Assembly: GCA_900544305.1 (NCBI GenBank)
Contig: UQUV01000070.1
Location: 1-6,734, forward strand
Reading direction: 5' to 3'
From: an uncultured Porphyromonadaceae bacterium
Lineage (GTDB): Bacteria; Bacteroidota; Bacteroidia; Bacteroidales; Muribaculaceae
DNA: 6,734 nt
Below are positions 1-5,261 of the stretch, one piece after another. The position numbers were made by a program, and so were the translations under genes. Position 1 is the first letter of the stretch, and each line of letters opens with the position of its first letter. The notes under the pieces are model-generated. The model was not told the DNA's origin, made no database searches, and saw nothing but the letters and a program-made list of their open reading frames with translations.

Positions 1-101
1 AAATTCGGCCTATTACACACTAAAAATCAACCAGTTGCGTTAGTATATTCTTTTTTATTGAAAGTATAATAATTATATTTATAATAACGCGCACTGAAGC
101 A
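1..101. other. AT-rich intergenic stretch after groEL
   Basis: This short stretch lies beyond the groEL terminator and is strongly A/T-rich. I see no open frame, RNA gene, repeat or convincing promoter in it. It probably belongs to the intergenic region between groEL and a gene outside the window. Confidence 0.5.
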
Positions 102-138
102 CAAAAAACCGCCGAACCTCGAGAGAGATTCGGCGGTT
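102..138 (-). terminator. Rho-independent terminator of groES-groEL
   Basis: Read on the minus strand, a 10-base stem (AACCGCCGAA, 129-138, pairing with TTCGGCGGTT, 107-116) encloses a 12-base loop and is followed by a run of six T (101-108 region). It starts about 30 bases after the groEL stop codon, the expected place for the end of the chaperonin transcript. There is no A-run suited to termination in the other direction. Confidence 0.9.
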
Positions 139-166
139 GATTTATTTAATGCTCAGAATGTCGGGA

Positions 167-1801
167 TTACATCATTCCGCCCATGCCACCCATGCCCGGG
201 TTTGGCATTGCCGGTGCGTTTTCTTCTTTCTTTTCAGAGATTACGCATTCTGTAGTCAGGAACATACCGGCGATTGAAGCGGCATTTTCAAGGGCAACAC
301 GTGTCACCTTAGCCGGGTCGATAACGCCAGAAGCGAAGAAGTGTTCGTATTCGCCTGTGCGAGCATTGTAACCGAAGTCGCCTTCGCCTTCTTTCACTTT
401 TTGAACAACGATTGCACCTTCCAAACCGGCGTTAGCCACAATCTGACGCAACGGTTCTTCGATGGCACGTTTCACGATTTCGATACCAGTGTTTTCGTCG
501 TCGTTATCACCGCGGAGGTTTTCAAGTGAAGCCACGCAACGGATGTAGGCAACACCACCACCAGGAACGATACCTTCAGCAACGGCTGCACGAGTTGCGC
601 TCAACGCATCGTCAACACGGTCTTTCTTTTCCTTCATTTCAACTTCTGACGGAGCACCAACGTAGAGCACTGCTACACCACCTGCCAACTTGGCAAGACG
701 TTCGTGAAGTTTTTCGCGATCGTAGTCGGAAGTTGTCTTTTCGATTTGAGCCTTGATTTGAGCTACACGGTCAGCAATCAGTTCCTTGTCGCCGTTACCG
801 TTGACAATTGTAGTGTTTTCCTTGTCAACTGTAACTTTTTCTGCCGTACCAAGCATGTCGACTGTAGCCATGTCAAGCTTCAAGCCCTTGTCTTCAGAGA
901 TAACCACACCGCCTGTAAGCACTGCGATATCTTCCAACATTTCTTTACGACGGTCGCCGAAGCCCGGAGCCTTAACAGCGCAAATCTTCAAAGAGCCACG
1001 CAGACGGTTGACAACCAATGTTGCCAAAGCTTCGCTGTCGACGTCTTCAGCAATAATCAACAAAGGACGTCCGCTCTGTGCTGCAGCTTCAAGGATTGGA
1101 AGCATATCTTTCAACACTGAAATCTTCTTGTCGAAAATCAAGATGTAAGGGTTATCCATCTCACATTCCATCTTTTCAGCGTTAGTTACGAAGTAAGGAG
1201 AAATATAGCCACGGTCGAATTGCATACCTTCTACAACTTTTACTGTAGTGTCAGTACCTTTGGCTTCTTCGATAGTGATAACACCTTCTTTTTTCACCTT
1301 ACGCATAGCTTCAGCGATGAGCTGGCCGATTTCAGCGTCGTTGTTGGCAGATACACGGGCAACGTTTTCAATTTTAGCCAAATCGTCGTCCACTTCCTGA
1401 GCCTGAGCCTTGATGCCTTCCACAACTTTAGCAACGGCTTTGTCGATACCGCGTTTCAAGTCGATTGGGTTTGCACCGGCAGCAACGTTCTTCAAACCAA
1501 CGTTGATGATTGACTGTGCCAATACGGTTGCAGTTGTTGTACCGTCACCGGCATCGTCACCTGTCTTGGAAGCAACTTCCTTCACGAGCTGTGCACCCAT
1601 GTTCTGGAACGGATCTTCCAACTCAACTTCCTTAGCAACAGAAACACCGTCTTTTGTGATGTGAGGTGCACCGAATTTCTTTTCGATGATTACGTTGCGG
1701 CCTTTCGGGCCAAGGGTTACCTTAACGGCGTTTGCCAATTCGTCAACGCCTTTTTTAAGCTCTTCGCGAGCCTTGATATCGAATTTGATTTCTTTAGCCA
1801 T
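167..1801 (-). CDS. groEL: Chaperonin GroEL (Hsp60), 60 kDa subunit
   Basis: GroEL forms a double seven-membered ring in the cytoplasm that encloses unfolded proteins and folds them in ATP-driven cycles with the GroES lid. The 544-residue product matches the usual family length of about 545. Visible motifs are the nucleotide-binding LGPKGRNV (about 30-37) and GDGTTTA (about 85-91) in the equatorial domain, RVDDALSATRAAV with the conserved catalytic Asp, then VPGGG for ATP binding. The C-terminus is the Gly-Met-rich tail GMGGMGGMM that projects into the cavity. The ATG at 1801 is supported by the canonical MAKEIKFD start. It lies 37 bases after the groES stop, and this gap carries no terminator, so the two genes form one operon. 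Nothing is truncated or missing. Identity is certain from the protein itself. Confidence 0.99.
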   Translation of the reverse strand: MAKEIKFDIKAREELKKGVDELANAVKVTLGPKGRNVIIEKKFGAPHITKDGVSVAKEVELEDPFQNMGAQLVKEVASKTGDDAGDGTTTATVLAQSIINVGLKNVAAGANPIDLKRGIDKAVAKVVEGIKAQAQEVDDDLAKIENVARVSANNDAEIGQLIAEAMRKVKKEGVITIEEAKGTDTTVKVVEGMQFDRGYISPYFVTNAEKMECEMDNPYILIFDKKISVLKDMLPILEAAAQSGRPLLIIAEDVDSEALATLVVNRLRGSLKICAVKAPGFGDRRKEMLEDIAVLTGGVVISEDKGLKLDMATVDMLGTAEKVTVDKENTTIVNGNGDKELIADRVAQIKAQIEKTTSDYDREKLHERLAKLAGGVAVLYVGAPSEVEMKEKKDRVDDALSATRAAVAEGIVPGGGVAYIRCVASLENLRGDNDDENTGIEIVKRAIEEPLRQIVANAGLEGAIVVQKVKEGEGDFGYNARTGEYEHFFASGVIDPAKVTRVALENAASIAGMFLTTECVISEKKEENAPAMPNPGMGGMGGMM

Positions 1802-1838
1802 AGTAGTATATTTTTAAACCGTTGAAAAAAATTGGAGA

Positions 1839-2111
1839 TTAGGCAAGGATTGCCAAAATGTCGCTCTGGCGCATTACCAGATATTTCTTGCCTTCGAATT
1901 CAAGTTCTGTTCCGGCATACTTGCCATAGAGAACTGTATCACCTTCTTTTACAACCATTTCTTCGTCTTTAGTGCCGTTGCCCACAGCAAGCACTTTGCC
2001 TTGCAATGGTTTTTCTTTTGCAGTGTCAGGGATAATGATACCGCCAATTGTCTTTTCTTCAGCCGGTGCCGGTTCGATGAGAACGCGGTCTGCCAATGGT
2101 TTAATGTTCAT
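1839..2111 (-). CDS. groES: Co-chaperonin GroES (Hsp10)
   Basis: GroES is the seven-membered lid that caps GroEL and closes the folding chamber. The 90-residue protein is slightly shorter than the 97 residues of E. coli GroES but intact. It starts MNIKPLADRVLIEP, the family's N-terminal beta strand. The mobile loop EEKTIGGIIIPDTAKEKP (about 18-35) carries the hydrophobic Ile triplet that docks on GroEL apical domains. The central roof region around NGTKDEEM (about 45-52) and the closing KYLVMRQSDILAIL strand follow. The ATG at 2111 fits the family start. It is the first gene of the groES-groEL operon and has about 60 bases of leader if the candidate promoter at 2182-2200 is right. No CIRCE operator is present, so HrcA control is not indicated. 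Confidence 0.98.
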   Translation of the reverse strand: MNIKPLADRVLIEPAPAEEKTIGGIIIPDTAKEKPLQGKVLAVGNGTKDEEMVVKEGDTVLYGKYAGTELEFEGKKYLVMRQSDILAILA

Positions 2112-2155
2112 AACTTTAAGTTTTATGTTTTATTTATTTTTTATCAGTTCTTCTG

Positions 2156-2169
2156 CGGACTTGCGTCCG
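2156..2169 (-). promoter_or_regulatory. Hairpin with GNRA tetraloop in groES leader
   Basis: On the minus strand the bases CGGAC-GCAA-GTCCG form a five-pair stem closed by a GCAA (GNRA type) loop, about 45 bases before the groES start. If transcription starts just downstream of the -24/-12 candidate, this hairpin is at the very 5' end of the message. It could stabilise the mRNA or act as a temperature-sensitive structure, but it does not cover the start codon. Function is inference. Confidence 0.4.
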
Positions 2170-2181
2170 ACACTTCGGAAA

Positions 2182-2200
2182 TAAGCATAATGCGTGCCAA
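2182..2200 (-). promoter_or_regulatory. Candidate sigma-54 (-24/-12) promoter of groES-groEL
   Basis: The minus strand reads TTGGCACGCATTATGCTTA. This matches the sigma-54 pattern TTGGCACG, four bases, TTGCW except for one base (A for the first T of the -12 box). The invariant GG (2197-2198) and GC (2185-2186) are exactly ten bases apart, as required. The predicted start would be near 2173, giving a leader of about 60 bases. No TAnnTTTG housekeeping box with a proper -33 TTTG is present in the 190-base gap before groES, so this is the best promoter candidate there. I see no clear enhancer-binding site. A chance match remains possible. Confidence 0.45.
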
Positions 2201-2246
2201 AAAACAACAGCGGAGGAATTATGACAAATTGTCATATTCCTCCGCC
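2196..2246 (-). terminator. Strong hairpin terminator after the hydrolase gene
   Basis: A long inverted repeat pairs 2210-2219 with 2236-2245 (ten pairs, GCGGAGGAAT against ATTCCTCCGC). After a single bulged T it continues with seven more pairs (2221-2227 with 2229-2235). On the minus strand it is followed by TGTTGTTTTTTGG, which fits an intrinsic terminator for the pyrK-pyrD-hydrolase transcript, 57 bases after the hydrolase stop. The T-tract abuts and slightly overlaps the -24 element of the groES promoter candidate. On the plus strand the following ATTTTTA is a weaker tail. Confidence 0.8.
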
Positions 2247-2302
2247 ATTTTTATTGCTGGTTCTGTCAGTAATTCAAATCGTCCGCCAGTTTTGCAATGA
2301 CA

Positions 2303-2977
2303 TTATTTCCCCAAAACCTCCAGCAGCAGTTTTTCCATCACGGCATAGCCTGAGAGGTTGGGATGAACACCGTCTTCGGCGTATTTAGGGTTCATCGTGC
2401 GGTCAGGCATTGCCATCGGAGTGAAATAGTCAACCAATGGAATCTTGTTTTCCTTTGCATAGGCAGTGATGCGTCGGTTCAGCGAGTCAATTTTGTCCTG
2501 CACATTGGGCACATCCTTGTTCCACCAGTATTGCGTCACAGGCAGCACCGTACATAAAACCGGACGGATACTGTTGGCCTGTGCCAGTTCCACCATCGAC
2601 TGGATATTGCTCATTGTCAAATCCTCGCTATATTCGCCGGCATTTTCGGCAATGTCGTTCGTACCGCCGAGAATCACGACTGTCTGCGGTTTCAAGTTCA
2701 GCACATCCTGACGGAAACGCGCCAGAAAATGCGTCGTTGTCTGACCCGATATTCCACGGCCTACCATGTGATTTTCCTCCAGAAACTCGCGATGGTCGCG
2801 TGCCCAGTTATAAGTTATGGAATTGCCCAACAGCACAATTTCACGCAGTGAAGCATCCAGTTGCATTACACTGTCGTTCGCTTCACGATAACATGCCAGA
2901 TTTGCCCAATCGTGGCAATAGCCATCCACAGAAAGCAACGCCAGGGCTGCAAAAAACAAAAATCTTTTCATAGCCAT
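2303..2977 (-). CDS. Secreted SGNH/GDSL-family hydrolase (esterase-like)
   Basis: The 224-residue protein has the four conserved blocks of SGNH hydrolases. Block I is LLGNSIT with nucleophile Ser53 (GNS in place of the classic GDS). Block II is GRGISGQTT with oxyanion Gly78, block III is GGTND with Asn107, and block V is DGVHPN with Asp202 and His205. The whole catalytic set is therefore present. An N-terminal signal peptide is evident: KR, then a hydrophobic stretch FLFFAALALLSV (about 6-17), with likely cleavage near residue 21. The Cys21 context is not a good lipobox, so I expect a periplasmic or secreted protein. Such enzymes deacylate sugars or lipids, but the substrate cannot be read here. 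The start may be Met1 or Met3. It lies 77 bases after pyrD without a recognisable promoter, so read-through from pyrD is likely. Confidence 0.9.
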   Translation of the reverse strand: MAMKRFLFFAALALLSVDGYCHDWANLACYREANDSVMQLDASLREIVLLGNSITYNWARDHREFLEENHMVGRGISGQTTTHFLARFRQDVLNLKPQTVVILGGTNDIAENAGEYSEDLTMSNIQSMVELAQANSIRPVLCTVLPVTQYWWNKDVPNVQDKIDSLNRRITAYAKENKIPLVDYFTPMAMPDRTMNPKYAEDGVHPNLSGYAVMEKLLLEVLGK

Positions 2978-2988
2978 ATTGTTAAAAA

Positions 2989-3033
2989 GAGAAACGGCAA
3001 CATCCTTTCGAAAAAGTGTACCACCGCCGTCTC
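2989..3033 (-). promoter_or_regulatory. Imperfect stem-loop between pyrD and the hydrolase gene
   Basis: On the minus strand GAGACGGC (3026-3033) can pair with GCCGTTTCTC (2989-2998), leaving two unpaired T. Between them is a small inner hairpin, CTTT-TTCG-AAAG (around 3004-3015). The outer stem is followed by TTTTT, ten bases before the hydrolase start codon. It resembles a leaky terminator or attenuator that would lower hydrolase expression relative to pyrD. The outer stem is short and interrupted, so the call is weak. Confidence 0.3.
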
Positions 3034-3054
3034 TTGTATTTTGATTTATTATAA

Positions 3055-3966
3055 TTATCGAATCATTCCGCCAATGATTTCACGGATAGATGAGATATTG
3101 TGACGTTTCAGATAATTTTCGATATAGTCAACAATCTTTACCGATACAGTCGGATCTACAAAATTGGCAGTACCCACCTGCACGGCAGTCGCTCCGGCAA
3201 GAATAAATTCAATGGCGTCGCGACCGTTCATGATACCGCCCAACCCGATAATAGGCACTTTCACGGCCTGTGCTACCTGATAGACCATGCGAACGGCAAT
3301 CGGACGAATACAAGGACCCGACAAACCTCCGGTAACTGTCGACAAATGCGGACGACGTGTTTCCGTGTCAATCGACATGCCGAGGAATGTGTTCACCAAC
3401 GAAACCGCATCGGCTCCTTCAGCTTCCACAGCGCGGGCGATTTCCGTGATGTCGGTCACGTTTGGCGAAAGTTTCACAATCATAGTCTTGTCGTAAGCCT
3501 CGCGCACGGCACGAACTACCTGCGAAGCTCCGGCACAAGTTGTTCCGAAAGCCATACCGCCCTGCTTCACGTTCGGACAGGAAATGTTCACTTCAATGGC
3601 GTGAATCTTGTCCAAGTCCTTCAAGCGTTCGCAGACAGCTACATAGTCCTCGACTTTTGCACCTGAAACATTAACGATGATTTCTGAATCATAATGCTTG
3701 ATGCGCGGATATATTTCATTGACGAAATAATTTACACCCTTGTTCTGCAAGCCAACGGCATTCAGCATTCCCGACGGAGTTTCCACCATTCGAGGATAAG
3801 GATTTCCTTCGCGATGATTGATTGTCGTACCTTTGACAATGAAACCGCCAAGACGGTTCAAGTCGATAAAATCAGCAAACTCCTCACCGTAGCCAAACGT
3901 ACCGGAAGCAGTGAGCACCGGATTTTTCAGATTCAAATCCTTTATAGTAACACTTAAATCTCCCAT
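3055..3966 (-). CDS. pyrD: Dihydroorotate dehydrogenase class 1B, catalytic subunit PyrD
   Basis: PyrD oxidises dihydroorotate to orotate, the fourth step of pyrimidine synthesis, using FMN. In class 1B it works in the cytoplasm as a heterotetramer with PyrK, which passes the electrons to NAD. The 303-residue length is typical. Visible sites are LTASGTFGYG (18-27), FIVKGTT with FMN-binding Lys45, and LNAVGLQNKG (68-77). VNISCPNVKQGG carries the catalytic Cys130; Cys rather than Ser marks class 1. IVKLSPN with Lys165, VNT (191-193), GGLSGP (213-218), GLGGI (241-245) and AVQVGTA (261-267) are the phosphate and flavin sites of the barrel. The ATG at 3966 overlaps the end of pyrK by 13 bases, which suggests translational coupling and balanced subunit amounts. 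The neighbour pyrK confirms class 1B rather than the fumarate-using 1A. Confidence 0.97.
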   Translation of the reverse strand: MGDLSVTIKDLNLKNPVLTASGTFGYGEEFADFIDLNRLGGFIVKGTTINHREGNPYPRMVETPSGMLNAVGLQNKGVNYFVNEIYPRIKHYDSEIIVNVSGAKVEDYVAVCERLKDLDKIHAIEVNISCPNVKQGGMAFGTTCAGASQVVRAVREAYDKTMIVKLSPNVTDITEIARAVEAEGADAVSLVNTFLGMSIDTETRRPHLSTVTGGLSGPCIRPIAVRMVYQVAQAVKVPIIGLGGIMNGRDAIEFILAGATAVQVGTANFVDPTVSVKIVDYIENYLKRHNISSIREIIGGMIR

Positions 3967-4733
3967 TTCAGTTGCTTTATATTAAATACCGGACCATTTG
4001 TACATACACACACATTACCGCTGTCGGTGTCTTCAACACAGCATAGACATGCGCCAACACCACAAGCCATGCGGTTTTCCAGCGAAACCTCGCATTCCAC
4101 ATTGTTCTTGCTTGCATATTTGGCAATTGCCTTCATCATCGGCATCGGACCGCAGCAGTAGATATTGTCCCAAGTTTCGTTCAGTGCGGAATTAAATGTA
4201 ATCAATCCCTTCTCACCGGCTGAGCCGTCTTCTGTCGACATATAAACTTTGCCAACCGACTGGAATAAATCCAGTTCCAGCAAATCCACATTACGGCGTG
4301 CACCGAGAAGGAAATTCACTTCAAAACCGGCTTTCTTCAACTCAGTTCCCAAATAGTACATCGGAGCGACACCAACGCCACCGCCGACAAGCAGCACGCG
4401 TGCATCTTTTTTCTCCGGGTGTGAGAAACCGCGTCCAAGAGGCATCATGATGTTCAACAGCTGGCCATGTTCCATACCAATCAAATGGCGTGTACCTTCA
4501 CCGGCATTGCGCACCAAAAGCCACAATTCATTATAGAATTCATCTACATAATTGATAGAGATAGGACGACGGAGAAATGTCGTTTTTGAATCAGGTATTT
4601 CAACCTGGACAAATTGGCCGGCAATGCACTTCACAATTTTGGAGCCATCAGCAGGCATCAATTTCAAAAGAGAATAGTTTTCATTAATTCTCTGATTCTC
4701 TTTTATTACAAAATCCAGTATCTGCTTTTTCAT
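3954..4733 (-). CDS. pyrK: Dihydroorotate dehydrogenase electron-transfer subunit PyrK
   Basis: PyrK carries FAD and a [2Fe-2S] cluster and moves electrons from the PyrD flavin to NAD. From the ATG at 4733 it has 259 residues, normal for the family. RRPISI (55-60) is the FAD-binding motif of the ferredoxin-reductase fold. LLVGGGVGVAP (114-124) and YCCGPMPMM (192-200) mark the nucleotide-binding domain. MACGVGACLCC followed by VCVC supplies the cluster ligands, most likely Cys224, Cys229, Cys232 and Cys244. A longer reading from a TTG at 4757 is possible on paper, but that codon lies inside the -7 promoter box and upstream of the expected transcript start. The MKKQILDF start is therefore preferred. 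First gene of the pyrK-pyrD operon; the leader is only about 15 bases. Confidence 0.96.
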   Translation of the reverse strand: MKKQILDFVIKENQRINENYSLLKLMPADGSKIVKCIAGQFVQVEIPDSKTTFLRRPISINYVDEFYNELWLLVRNAGEGTRHLIGMEHGQLLNIMMPLGRGFSHPEKKDARVLLVGGGVGVAPMYYLGTELKKAGFEVNFLLGARRNVDLLELDLFQSVGKVYMSTEDGSAGEKGLITFNSALNETWDNIYCCGPMPMMKAIAKYASKNNVECEVSLENRMACGVGACLCCVEDTDSGNVCVCTNGPVFNIKQLKWEI

Positions 4734-4754
4734 ATAGTTTTTTCTTACTGCATG

Positions 4755-4785
4755 CAAAGTTACTACCTATTGCCGAAAATTCAAA
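4755..4785 (-). promoter_or_regulatory. Bacteroidetes housekeeping promoter of pyrK-pyrD
   Basis: On the minus strand TTTG (4782-4785) is followed after exactly 19 bases by TAACTTTG (4755-4762). This is a perfect match to the Bacteroidetes sigma-A consensus TTTG, 19-21 bases, TAnnTTTG. Transcription should start near 4748-4750, some 15 bases before the pyrK ATG at 4733. Such a short leader leaves no space for an attenuator or riboswitch. Confidence 0.85.
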
Positions 4786-4951
4786 CAGTCGAAAATAAGT
4801 TTTACAACACGTTGCTCCGAAAATCATAGCCAACAAAATTCACAACCAATCACCTTAGTCACACCACTACGACTCTCAAAATTAGGTGTATACACTCAAA
4901 CATTATCACACAAACAAACGACATACACGATACGACCAACCCTCTATACAA
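4786..4951. other. G-poor intergenic spacer upstream of pyrK
   Basis: No gene is supported here. From about 4896 to 5000 the plus strand is almost free of G (five in about 105 bases) and rich in A and C, continuing into the repeat at 4952. A perfect ten-base palindrome GTGTATACAC lies at 4886-4895, too far from the pyrK promoter to be an obvious operator. Open frames crossing this stretch look like chance readings. Confidence 0.5.
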
Positions 4952-5081
4952 CATTCCGACATCACCTCACAACAACACACAAACAATCCCTCCAAACGTA
5001 GGGACATACCCCAGGTGTGTCCGCCGGAGGAACAAGAGGAGGTTTCCGCCCGACATATTTCCGCTTCCGTTCGGGCATAAA
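4952..5081 (+). repeat. Intergenic repeat, left copy
   Basis: About 130 bases that recur in the same orientation at 6568-6694, from CATTCCGACATCACC to CATAAA, with scattered substitutions and small gaps. The most conserved part is the palindrome CGTAGGGAC...GTCCG at 4997-5023, whose stem GGACATACC/GGTGTGTCC (5002-5010 with 5014-5022) closes a CCA loop. A second stem, GCCCGA (5048-5053) with TCGGGC (5071-5076), follows. The first part is A/C-rich. It has no coding character. It is likely a dispersed intergenic element of this genome. Confidence 0.75.
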
Positions 5082-5106
5082 TGCGCTTCGGTCGCCTTGG
5101 ATTTTC

Positions 5107-5123
5107 GGACGTACCAGAGGTAC
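5107..5123 (-). repeat. Left part of palindrome interrupted by the IS, with target duplication
   Basis: GGACGTACC-AGA-GGTAC is the left portion of a palindrome whose missing outer arm (GTCCCTACG) is found at 6528-6536, on the other side of the IS. Joined, the minus strand reads CGTAGGGACGTACC-TCT-GGTACGTCC, the same design as the palindromes at 4997 and 6612 but in opposite orientation. Bases 5111-5123 (GTACCAGAGGTAC) recur at 6515-6527 as the target duplication, 11 bases if the IS is taken to begin at C5123. Confidence 0.8.
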
Positions 5124-5139
5124 AGTGCTGTCCCAAGGA
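5123..5139 (+). repeat. IS left terminal inverted repeat
   Basis: Seventeen bases identical to the complement of 6499-6515. Including the ambiguous GTA before it, the match is 20 bases. After a three- to four-base mismatch, TTAACA (5144-5149) matches the other end again. Confidence 0.9.
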
Positions 5140-5188
5140 TTTGTTAACATTTTAATATAACTAGCTATATCACTGTTTGTTATATAGC
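5140..5188 (+). promoter_or_regulatory. Possible transposase promoter and small stem-loop
   Basis: TTTG at 5140-5143 is followed after 18 bases by TAGCTATA (5162-5169), a partial match to TAnnTTTG, just inside the left IS end. An inverted repeat GCTATAT (5164-5170) and ATATAGC (5182-5188), with an 11-base loop, lies at the expected start of the message. It might limit translation of transcripts entering from outside, as known for other insertion sequences. Both calls are tentative. Confidence 0.3.
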
Positions 5189-5261
5189 AATAATGGTTGC
5201 GGTGCATTTTGAAACGAAGTCAGAGATTACTATTTTGCATAGTTGGCAAAATGAAAGAGAA

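Noticed and set aside
183..1664. Several plus-strand frames inside groEL
   Set aside because: They are mirror frames of a highly conserved gene, and none shows a start signal or family motif.
2112..2302. CIRCE operator for HrcA control of groESL
   Set aside because: The TTAGCACTC, nine bases, GAGTGCTAA motif is absent upstream of groES.
4733..4757. Longer PyrK starting at a TTG (4757)
   Set aside because: The TTG lies within the -7 box of the pyrK promoter and upstream of the expected transcript start. The usual family start is at the ATG 4733.
4886..4895. Palindrome GTGTATACAC as an operator
   Set aside because: It is short, single-copy, and about 100 bases upstream of the pyrK promoter; chance is a sufficient explanation.
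4906..5207. Minus-strand frames at 4906-5136 and 4962-5207
   Set aside because: They are antisense readings of the intergenic repeat and the IS end, with no domain and odd composition (runs of Cys, Ser, Gly).
5193..5261. Upstream ATG (5193) as transposase start
   Set aside because: The added 23 residues do not resemble the start of IS4 transposases and would overlap the candidate promoter leader; ATG 5262 gives the better fit.
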